From NCBI RefSeq assembly GCF_025698545.1, contig NC_068569.1:25978001-26042000 (forward strand): a stretch of DNA of 64,000 nucleotides, written 5' to 3'. Made by a program: the position numbers and the translations under genes. Shown here piece after piece: positions 11,799 to 21,361 of this stretch (its first letter is position 1; the number at the start of each line of letters is the position of its first letter). The notes below the pieces were generated by a model that saw only the letters and a program-made list of their open reading frames with translations, did not search any database and had not been told where the DNA came from. The stretch is from Gossypium raimondii. Taxonomy: Eukaryota; Streptophyta; Magnoliopsida; Malvales; Malvaceae.

Positions 11799-12833
11799 TT
11801 AGCTTTTCCATGAGTTAAGTCCAATTGATTCGTTTCTTGATCTAAATAATATTATTCACTCAATTAATCAATTCAAATAGCTCAAATAATTAAACTTAAG
11901 CTTAGAAGCCTTTTTATTATAAATTTACGGTTACTCCAACATTTTACCCTTTTATGCAATTAGTCCCTAAACATGAAACTTTCAAATTAACCACATTTAA
12001 TCACAATTCATGCTAGCCAAATTTCCTATAATCCCTATACAACCCATATTTAACATATCTTAACAAGAATTTCATACAATTTTACTATTTTAACAATTTA
12101 GTCTCTAATTCATAAGCATTTCATAACTTCCAAATCTATTATTTTCCATAAAAACATCTTAATTTCATCAATAACATAAATCAAAATATTTAACAGTTTT
12201 ACAAATTAGTCCCTAGGTTAGCTAAATTAAGCTGCAACGATCTCAAAAATATAAAAATCATTAAGAACACATAGGGAATTCACTTACATGCATTCAAATT
12301 AGCATGGCCAATTCTCCAAGCTTTGAAACCATGAAGTTTTCGATTGAAGAAATCCAAATGAAAGAAATGATGGCTTTGATTTTGTTTTAATTTATGCTTT
12401 TATTAATTTTTTATTTAACAAGTCATGACAGTCCACTTACTTTACCTATGGTCTAATTACTCTTAAAGACCCTCAATTCATGTTTTTACAATCATTTAAC
12501 ACATATAAACTAATAGTGATTAACTTTTCTAATTTTTACAATTTAGTCCTTTTTCTTTAATTAACTATTCAAACCTTAAAATTTCTGAACCAAATTTCAA
12601 AACACCTATATAATCATTATTAAATATTTATAGGCTTGGTTTACAGAAACGAGGTCCCGATACCTCATTTTCCAAAACCACTTGACTTGAAGGACAAACC
12701 AATTAAACTTAACTATTCATTCAAATAACAAAAATTATCAAATCAAAATTTAATATAATTTGTGGCCTCAAAACCATTATTTCCAACACCACTGAAAAAT
12801 AGGTTATTACACTTTCCCTCCCTTGTAAACCCT

Positions 12834-13066
12834 GTTCTCTTTCTCGGAGTAAGGGTTTTTGTTCCAAGTGGTTTACTACTTCAGCCTTCAACTTCAATTG
12901 TTTTTTCAATTGATTTTATGGTGGAATTTTGTTCTATTGATGATATTAATTATTCGATTCAACCTTAGTTTGAAATCAATTTGATTTTTTTTTGTTTTTT
13001 TAAAGGGTTGGTGGGTTTTGTACTAAGTTAAAGAAATGCCTCCATATGATTGTATGCTTTTTTGAT
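12834..13066 (+). pseudogene. Decayed copy of the 5' part of the bS6 gene
   Basis: It matches 14775-15002 of the intact bS6 gene almost base for base: the 'ctttctcggagt.agggcttttgttccaagtgg' block, the 'cagccttcaacttcaa' block, an intronic stretch, the 'gggttggtgggttttgtact' block, and the start codon (13036) with the next seven codons. A stop then follows in frame. The copy includes intron sequence, so it arose from DNA and not from a spliced transcript. The splice donor present in the true gene (cag-gtat at 14834-14840) is changed here to caattg. The right end runs directly into a LINE tail. Confidence 0.8.
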
Positions 13067-13443
13067 GAAATGAATCCTTTACTTCTAATTTGACAAGAAA
13101 AATGGTATTGATGTTATTCCTCATATTACCAAATTTTGATATTATTGGTATATTTTCATTATTTAGTCCAATACTCTTGAGGCGGTTAAGGACATTTAAG
13201 AGGGTCTGGTGGAGGGCTCTAACTCTACTCTGGTCAAAAGAATTCATCAACTGTTGTTATGATCTGATCACTGGAGTATTTGCCACATAAGAGAGAAGAC
13301 AATCAGGATGCTAATAGATCAGTAAAGATGGCACATGAAAGAAACTACGAGTTGCATATGTTCGAGGATTCCCCGTTTGGGGAAGGTCTTAGGGCTATGT
13401 AGTTAGTTTTTTATATTACTTGTCACCAAAAAAAAAAAAAAAA
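13067..13443 (+). mobile_element. Truncated LINE (L1-type) 3' end with poly(A) tail
   Basis: From about 13180 the plus strand, read through stops and frameshifts, resembles the C-terminal RNase H region of plant L1-like LINEs: a stretch with Trp-Ser followed by a region like Asn-Gln-x-Ala-Asp and Lys-Met-Ala-His. The sequence ends at 13427-13443 in a run of 17 A, as expected for target-primed insertion. It is comparable with the second LINE tail at 62830-63490. The 5' limit is uncertain; it adjoins the bS6 copy. Confidence 0.6.
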
Positions 13444-13863
13444 CCTTAACCAAATGTTCCCTAATTTCTTTTAAAAAAATATTTATTTCTCCTTTGAATG
13501 AATAATTTTTTCTATAAATTTAACTTATTTCTTTTATATACTCCCAATTTAAAAAAAAAAATGTATCAAAATGAAAAGTAAATGCGATATTAGAAACTAA
13601 AGATGCATGAATAAAAAAATTTAAATAATTATTTTTTCATTTGATACTAAAAAAAATAATAAAGTACTTAACTCAAACTAAGGGCATAATTTGAGGGCCC
13701 AACTATTAAATTAAGCCAAAGAAAGAAATCAAAGCTCGGGTTGGGGATAGCCCGACATTGGACAGTCTAGTCATCATATCGGACACGTGTAAGCAACAAG
13801 CCCTCCTAAAAGCCTACTTCAAATCTCAACCGTTGATCTAACAAATCCGTAAAAAACCATCCT
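13444..13863. other. Spacer and upstream region of the bS6 gene
   Basis: It is AT-rich up to 13690. GGGCCCAA (about 13696-13703), similar to the site II elements of plant ribosomal-protein promoters, and 'gacacgtgtaag' (G-box core CACGTG, about 13784-13789) follow. Both are weak, motif-level observations. Confidence 0.4.
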
Positions 13864-13887
13864 AAACCCTAAAACTTATCTATATAA
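13864..13887 (+). promoter_or_regulatory. Telo-box and TATA box of the bS6 gene
   Basis: AAACCCTAA (telo-box) lies at 13864-13872 and TATATAA at 13881-13887. The close pairing of a telo-box with a TATA box is typical of plant ribosomal-protein and translation genes. The transcript would start about 30 bases downstream, giving a 5' UTR interrupted by introns before the start codon at 14975. A likely untranslated exon covers about 14770-14836 (donor cag-gtat). The next acceptor is probably the 'tttctaaag' just before 14946. Confidence 0.6.
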
Positions 13888-14974
13888 ATGCAAATCAATT
13901 GTGGCTGTTAAGGTTTCCAATTTGCAACACTATTCGGCACTTCCTCTCTTCCGTAATCTTACTTTCAGATTTCAGTCTCAGTAAAGCTTTTTTGGCACCA
14001 GCCAAAATGGGGTTTGTTTTCCTTTCTAAACTTTTTTTTTTTAATTTTTACAAAACGTTATTATTTGTTCGTTTCCATTTATTCCTTTCTAAACTTTCTA
14101 AACAATGATAGCTTTGTGAATCATTTTTGCGATCGCCGTTTGTTTATTCCAGTAAAGTAGTGCGTAAGATCCAGTTTATATGATTAGATGATTTGTGGGT
14201 CAATGATTTCTTTTCCCATATGCTTCTGGGTGTTTTGGTTGGTGAGGAAACTGTGGAAACTGTTTGGTTGATGGGAAAACTGTGGAAGAAGGGATGGTAT
14301 GTGAAAAATTAGGGTAGTATGTCTGGTTATGGCTGTTGGTCATGATTTTAAACTTGTTAAAAAAATGATTGATGACCTTCTACATCAATGGGTATCTTTT
14401 AGATTTTATTTCTGTGATGCTTCCTTATCTTGAAGATTGCTGTTCTAGGGAATTTGCATTTCCGTTTTGGTGATTTGGGGTTGGTTCTGAAAAATTCAAA
14501 AATTTTACTTGAGCCTTAGTGATTGCTTCTGTTTTTGGTTATTTATTTGGTTCATAAGTTGGAAAATCGCAATTATTCTAATCGAACTGAAATTTATGCA
14601 TTTTTTTTAATATTTCATAGTATTTAATTGTTTACACTATAGAAAATAAGTATTTTATTTCTAAATTGGTGAAAAAGAACTTCAAAATGCTATAGAAAAA
14701 AAAAGAGAGATAATTTAAATTACCTAAACCAATGGACTAAAGTGTAGATTTCCGTTTGATCAGTTCAGTTATATACTCTTTCTCGGAGTGAGGGCTTTTG
14801 TTCCAAGTGGTTTACTGCTTCAGCCTTCAGCTTCAGGTATATTTTTCAATTAAATTTATGGTGGGATTTTGTTCTATTGATGGTATTGATTATTCGATTC
14901 AACCTCTGTCTGAAATCAGTTTGATTTTTTTTGTTTTTCTAAAGGGTTGGTGGGTTTTGTACTGAGTTAAAGAA

Positions 14975-16032
14975 ATGCCTCTATATGATTGTATGCTTTT
15001 ATTGAAGCCCCATGTGAAGAAGGAGGGGCTCATCGATTTGGTAGCACGTGTAGGTAGACATGTTTATAGCAGAAATGGGGTTCTCACTGAGCTCAAATCA
15101 TTTGGCACTGTTCAATTAGGTTATGGCATCAGGAAGCTCTCCGGAAGATACTACCAGGTCTGAAAAATCTTACTTTTTGTTCGTATTTATTGTTTGATCT
15201 TGCTAAAACTGTGTTTTTATTGTTGGGTTTTGCCTTTTTTCCCCTTTGAAGTTTATCTTGCTTTGATTTGGAGTTGCTTCCATTATTGTTATTATTGAAC
15301 TTTGAAATGGAAGCTTTGCTTTATCTAAAATAACATGTTGGTTGTCAATGGCCAGTTTATGAGACTATGTGGATTGCTTGATGTTAGAATGTTGTCTCGG
15401 TTTAGAAAAAAGGAATTAAGTGAACTAACTACAGTAGATAGAGTTGCTATGGTAAATGGAAAATCCAAACATGTTACAGATTGCTCGTTGTTCTGTTTTG
15501 CAAGTTAAGATATTTAAGCTGGTTGTATCGAGGTCTGTCATAGTTCTCTGCTAACTTGTTTTATAGCAAGTTTCTGGTTCAGCTAAAGAACTGTTAGACA
15601 TGAGCCATTGGCAACTATTAGGTCTTGAGTTCGAATCTTGGTATTTTCAGCCCCTTCTTTCTTTAGAACAAAGAAATTTGTACACAAATTGGTCCTTTTG
15701 GCATAGAAATTTATTAATGTAATGATGGATTGAACAATCTGTTTATATCATGTATTATACAGGGTCAACTCATGCAGATGACAATGATGGCCACACCCAA
15801 TATCAACAAGGAGCTGCAGTACTTGAACAAGGAAGACAGACTGTTGCGTTGGCTTTTAGTTAAGCATCGTGACTCGAAATATGGGCTGGAATTCCTTAAT
15901 GAAGATGATGGGGAATTGGAGCTTAGCAAACTCTCTCGAGGCAATATATATGAAGAGGACATTGATGACGACGACGACGACGACGATGATGATGAATACG
16001 ATGAGAACCCAGGCAATGGCGGAAAACTCTGA
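14975..16032 (+). CDS. Ribosomal protein bS6 family, organellar (mitochondrial) type, 150 aa
   Basis: Two coding exons, 14975-15157 and 15763-16032, are joined in phase 0 across a 605-base intron. The protein starts Met-Pro-Leu-Tyr-Asp-Cys-Met and shows the S6 ferredoxin-like fold pattern: first strand YDCMLLLKP, a helix with LIDLVARVGRHV, the FGTVQLGYGIRKL strand, and LNKEDRLLRWLLVKH at about residues 90-105. It closely resembles plant nuclear-encoded S6 proteins of the mitochondrial small subunit. Bacterial S6 binds S18 and 16S rRNA; the same role here is inferred. The C-terminus is an acidic tail with ten consecutive Asp codons (about 15961-15993) in a GAY trinucleotide run, prone to length change. 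No long transit peptide is visible; the N-terminus aligns directly with the domain. AATAAA at 16209-16214 is the likely poly(A) signal. Confidence 0.88.
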
Positions 16033-17169
16033 TCGGTATAAGATTTTGATAATCCGAGGATAGAGCAGAACCTGATAGATAATTGAAGTCGATAACTATG
16101 TTCTTTGTCTTTGTAGCATGCCTTTTTAAAGTTTTGAATGATCCAACTTATGTTGTTTGTAGGTCTTTAAGAGACTAGAAGAAATACAGGGAATTGCGAC
16201 CATATTTCAATAAATGAGTGTTTTAATTTGTTTATTTTATGTTTTTCTGACTCATGAATGTCGAATATGTGAACATATTCAATGTTTTAAAAGTTCTTTT
16301 ATGTACTTGGAGAATGTTTAGAGGGTCATATTTTCGTTCTCATGTCCGAATGTGTTGGATATTGGTGTCAAATACAATGCTATATGAAAAATCCTTAGGC
16401 ATGCCAAAATTGACATGCTAACAAGTGTTTGCGACAAAGATATTGTAAATTTAGAAGCATCATTGTTTATAGGCAATACATGAACTTATTAAACTCTTAA
16501 ATAGAAGCAAAATCATATTTTTATAAAAAACGGTAGACCAATGTATTTAAGCACATTGGTGTTCAACAATGATGTCAATTAAGTTAAAAGATTTATTACA
16601 ATTGTTAAGATAGATCAAATTTTAAAAGTTACAATGATTCTCAAAGTTTATCAAATGGAGTAGAAAGTATATGAAAGTTTTTGTATTAAGAGTTAGATTA
16701 TATTTTGTCGTTTTTATTTAAAAATAGAGTTAGATTATATTTTATCGCTTTTATTTAAAAATAGACAAATTAATCTTTATATATTAGAAGAAGAAAAAAT
16801 TAATTTTTTATTAAAAAATTATGCATTTTTGTGGTTTAAAACTAAACATAAATAGCAGAATAATCAAGACGTGATTAATGTATCACATGCTAATATAGAA
16901 AGATAAATTTTCAACGATATCTAATTCAAGTCCATGGTCCTTTTCAACTTCAATTGGAGCAGCTCTTTTAATGGAGTTTTTCTATTACAGGTGTCTCGAA
17001 CATGTGTCACTTTTTCATGCAAAAAATTCCAAGAAAATCTACGTCCTCCTCCGCATGCAACACTGCCACGTTGCAAGACCAAAGCTAACAAAGCAAGCCC
17101 CTTTCCTCTTCTTCTTAATTGCATCCTTCACTCAAATCTTGAATCATCTTTTGTTATTTTCTATCAAAA
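16033..17169. other. Intergenic spacer between bS6 and OSCA genes
   Basis: It holds the bS6 3' UTR (to about 16220), AT-rich spacer, and the OSCA upstream region. A two-copy 37-bp tandem repeat at 16689-16762 is listed separately. I see no other gene here; open stretches near 16930-17170 overlap the OSCA 5' UTR and show no known domain. Confidence 0.5.
16689..16762. repeat. Two tandem copies of a 37-bp unit
   Basis: The unit 'agagttagattatatttt' followed by 'gtcgtttttatttaaaaat' occurs at 16689-16725 and again, with two changes, at 16726-16762. Confidence 0.8.
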
Positions 17170-20100
17170 ATGAATTCACAGAGTTTATTGGCTTCGGTAG
17201 GCATTAACATAGGACTGGCAATGGTGATTCTATTTCTCTTCTCAATCTTGAAGAAACAGCCTTCAAATGCTGCCATATATTACCCTCGTCCTCTTTCCAA
17301 ACGACATCCCATCACCTTCCCTCCTTTCTCTCTCCGTCGTTTCATTCCTTCCTTTTCGTGGATCCCTCGTGCCTTTCGCGTCACTGAAGATGAAATCCTC
17401 CAAACCAATGGCCTTGATGCACTCATTGTTATAAGACTCTTCAAGTTCGGGTCTGTTTATTCTTATAATAATCTCTCTTCCTGCTGGTTTTCAATTATAT
17501 ACGAGTTAAGACCCTTTTTTGTTCTTCTTTTTTCAGGATTAATTTCTTTACTGTTTGCTCTTCTGTTGGATTGCTAATACTCCTACCAATTAATTTTGGT
17601 GGACAGCCAGCTTCCTCTGATAGCTATCGTTCCATGGATTCTTGCACAATATCCAACATCAAAACAGGTTCTAACATGTAAGATGTAAGACTATCACATA
17701 TATATATTGTCTTGATTCAATCTGTTCATCAATAACATAATAATACAGAGTTTGACTCCTTTTTTTACAGGCTTTGGGTGCATTTTATGTGCTTGTGGTT
17801 TATATCTCTCTATGGATTACACCTTTTATATAAGGTGAGCTTTTACAATTATAAAATGGTGGATTATTATTTCCAAATTCATGTTTGTGTGTGTTCTGAG
17901 TCCTGATTTGTACTTGTTAACTTCCAGAAATGTTTGACATATAACAGGTGAATTCCTACTCTCCAGGAATATTCTGAGATTTTGGTTAAAAGGATTCAAC
18001 AAGTTCGCAACCTCAGGCATCGTCCGGATCAATTTACAACTCTAGTTCGAGAAATTCCGGTCTGCGGTGAACACCAGGCTCGTGGCTGTTGTGTTGATCA
18101 CTTCTTTTCTAAACATCATCCTTACAGTTATCATTCATACAAAATGTTATATGATGGGAAAGACATTGAAGATCTGTCGGTAAGCTTTCGATGGTCTCTA
18201 ATTCGATACAATTCGGAAACATGTTGGATGCTGTTTTAACTGCCATGTTATAAATGATTTGAGTGTAGAAGCAGGCGAAATATGTGCATGAAAAGGTTCA
18301 GGGATTAAGAAAGAAATGTGAAGGCAAGAAACATGGTAAAGAATCGGATGAATGTCGAGATGATTTATTGAAAATTACAGGGCTTGAGGAAAAGCTTGAG
18401 GAACTTTGTCGTAAGTTTCGCCAATTACAGAGTGAAGATATGCTCAAAGGAAAGGTAATACTAACCTGCGCATGAGCCATGCATTTGTTTTTGGTCGAGT
18501 CGCGTTTATCACTGTTAATTGGAGATAGTTAATGAATATTGGATGCAAAGAGAGCCAAAACCTTTCATACTATTTAAATCCTAGACTTTTGGTGCATTCA
18601 TGGAAGAGTAGATTATGTGCTTTTATTACTGTTCTTAGCCAAAAGACTGGTTTCAAGCTATGTTACCCGTACTCTGGTGCGAGTGCCGGATACAAATATG
18701 TGTATGATTTGAATATATTCAAAATCTACAAGTCTTTCCATGTATTTGGAGGATTCTTGGAGGGTTATATCCTGCACCACTGTTTGAATATGTACTTCAA
18801 AAGACTCAAACTAACATAGGTTTGGTTAGATAGTTGCTTCATCATGTAACATGGCTACTTCGATTCCATATGAGAATGAATATATTGGCAGTTTCAACCC
18901 TCTCCACTCATCGATATTTACGTAATTGACTGATATATTTGTTTCATTTACAACCACGATAAACATGAAAAGGATAATGCGCAGTAGATGACAATTTACA
19001 TCTTTTTTCTTTCAAGGAATTACCTGTGGCATTTGTGACATTCAAATCTCGGTGGGGAGCAGCAATGGCGGCTCAAACTCAGCAGCACACGAATCCACTT
19101 CTATGGATCACTGAAATGGCTCCTGAACCGAGTGATGTCTCATGGAGGAATCTATCAATTCAATACAAAATCTTGCCTGTTTATAAAATAGGAGTCATTC
19201 TTGCAGCAACACTTCTCACTATTTTCTTTGCAGTGCCCGTCACTGCTGTTCAAGGGATTGCTAAGTTTGAGAAACTTAAGAAATGGTTTCCTCCAGCAAT
19301 GGCTATAGAATTCATGTAAGAACTCTTTTTCTTCAGTTTCCATTACCTCTTAGACTCAACTCAAGTCTCCGATACGGAGATGTATCTGGAACAGGTATAC
19401 TCTTTTAATGGTTCTTTGAGTTGACATATTTTATTGAACCATAGACCAGGATTATCCTCAGTGGTGACAGGGTACCTTCCAAGTGCAGTCCTCAAAGGGT
19501 TCATATACATTGTTCCATTTGCAATGCTTGGGATGGCTAAACTGGGTGGGTCCATCTCAAAAAGCAAAGAGGAGATCAAAGCTTGCAACATGGTTTTCTA
19601 TTTTCTGTTGGGGAATGTTTTCTTTTTGAGTTTAATTTCAGGCTCTTTACTTGATGAGATTGGAGAATATGTTAGTCATCCTAAGAATTTGCCTAGTCAT
19701 CTTGCTGCTCTCGTCTCTTCTCAGGTAAGTTCTCTCTTCATATATTCTTCTGTATTATAGTTATTTATGTAGCTCTACCAGTCTATTTTTGTTGAACATG
19801 AATATATTTGTTCTAAATGCATAATCATACATGGATATAAGAATATGATCTTTCAAATACATGAAAAAACTTACAAAACTCAAAGATATGTCTAATCTAG
19901 CCGACACACATCTAAGTTCGAGTAGGGTACTTTCTTTCTGTTCACAAATTATGTATGATCTGTGCACGTTTAAAGGATTAGCATCATAAGGATGAAAGGA
20001 TTCAAAATGATTCACATATTCTTTATATAATCTGTTATTCACAATATATATATATATGTGTGTGTGTGTTTTCTCATCAATTATTTGCGAAAACTGCTCT

Positions 20101-20994
20101 GATTTGAGTAAGGATTCACATGTTCCAGGCAGATTTCTTCATGACATACATCCTCACAGAGGGGCTCTCAGGGTTTTCTTTGGAAGTTCTTCAGCCAGGA
20201 TTACTAATCTGGGATTTTATAAAATCCCGGACTTACTGCCGAGGAAAAGAGAAAGATCTTTATCTTTATTCACTGCAATATTTCCGGATCATCCCCATCG
20301 TCTCCCTTTCAATACTGATTGGCATAGTTTATGCAGTCATTGCCCCATTGTTGCTTCCTTTTCTTATTGTCTACTTCTTCCTTGGCTACGCCGTCTATAT
20401 CAATCAGGCAAATTTCTACGTTCCGGTTCTTTATTTTATAAAAACTTGACACTAGTACTCAAATCCTAGTGGTTGTGGCAATTGGGTGAACAATTTGGTG
20501 CAACATTTTTGCAGATTCAGGATGTATACGAAACTGTTTATGACACATGTGGTACATTTTGGCCATTCATTCATCATTACATAATTGTTGCAATCATTCT
20601 GATGCAAATCACAATGATTGGTCTCTTCGGATTGAAGTCGAAACCAGCAGCTTCCGTATCCACCATTCCCCTCCTTTTGCTCACCATAATGTTCAATGAG
20701 TACTGCAAGATTCGCTTTCTTCCTGCATTTCGAAGCCACTCTATTCAGGTACGTTGAATTTTTATAAATTATTCTTAATGCCCACCCAGTCACCGAACAC
20801 TGAAATTAAACAAACTAGCGGTTGTTTTTCATGGACAGAATGCTGTTGAAAACGATGAACTTGATGAGAAAAGTAGTGAGATGGAACATAGCTTTGACAA
20901 GGCAATTGAAGAATATCTTCAGCCATGTTTGGTTCCTGTGAGTTTTACACAATCAGACTCTAGCTTGTACCAGCCTTTGATTACATCATGGTAG
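17170..20994 (+). CDS. OSCA/CSC1-like (DUF221, ERD4-type) mechano/osmosensitive cation channel, 710 aa
   Basis: Ten exons: 17170-17450, 17537-17677, 17771-17834, 17967-18179, 18269-18454, 19017-19315, 19445-19724, 20129-20407, 20515-20748, 20839-20994. All join in frame (2133 nt, 710 aa, normal for the family). The N-terminus has a membrane segment (about residues 4-27) followed by KKQPSN and the 'YYPRPL' type motif. Exon 2 begins the second membrane segment. Exons 4-5 encode the cytosolic loop (Cys-rich segment and charged coiled region). Exon 6 has the LPVAFVTFKSRWGAA motif. Exons 6-9 encode the seven-helix DUF221 core, including PGLSSVVTGYLPS and EYCKIRF. Members of clade 2 (HYP1-like) match best. 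They are plasma-membrane or endomembrane channels opened by osmotic or mechanical force; the activity here is inferred. Intron 8 uses a GC donor (CAG-gcaaat), the only reading that keeps the family alignment. The gene converges on an annexin with 367 bases between the stop codons. Confidence 0.9.
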
Positions 20995-21361
20995 TTATAG
21001 TCTAAACACTGTTGGGGTCTTTTCTTTCCGATGTTCGAGATTGAGTGTTAGATATAGTATCTGTTGATACAGATTCATTTAAAATCTTTTCATATATGTG
21101 GATGGATTATAAACATATTCCAATTTTCAACAAATCTAGATGCAAATATTTCTAAAATTGCATATATCAGAATGAAAACAGAAACTAGTACAGAAACCTA
21201 TGTACAATCAGATTCAAATAACATTCAAACAATGAAGGCTTTCAAATTCAATATCTGAAAAAGAAAACAATATCCATTGAAATACCAATATAAACAATCC
21301 ATGGTTCACGAATTCAAACAGTATATATATATATATATGACAGACTGAATGAAAGAATCAA

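Larger units (their letters stand above)
7471..12811 (+). mobile_element. Older LTR-like sequence interrupted by a nested solo LTR
   Basis: The left part (7471-8185) starts TGTAACACCTC. The right part (11804-12811) ends 'accactgaaaaataggttattaca'. Both ends resemble the termini of a plant Ty3/gypsy LTR group that begins TGTAACACC and ends CTGTTACA. The two parts are separated by the solo LTR at 8186-11798 plus its target duplication. Without that insertion the sequence would be about 1.7 kb. The flanks gagtc (7466-7470) and ctttc (12812-12816) do not match, so target duplications are lost or the limits are wrong. The right end abuts a copied fragment of the bS6 gene. Confidence 0.45.

Noticed and set aside
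13864-13874. Telomere-like aaaccctaaaa
   Set aside because: A single telo-box near a TATA box, not an interstitial telomeric array.
15570-15660. tRNA-like B-box (gagttcgaatcttgg) in the bS6 intron, possible SINE
   Set aside because: No convincing A-box, cloverleaf, tail or target duplication could be seen.
15765-16016. Serine-rich open frame on the minus strand
   Set aside because: It is the antisense shadow of the Asp-rich tail of the bS6 gene.
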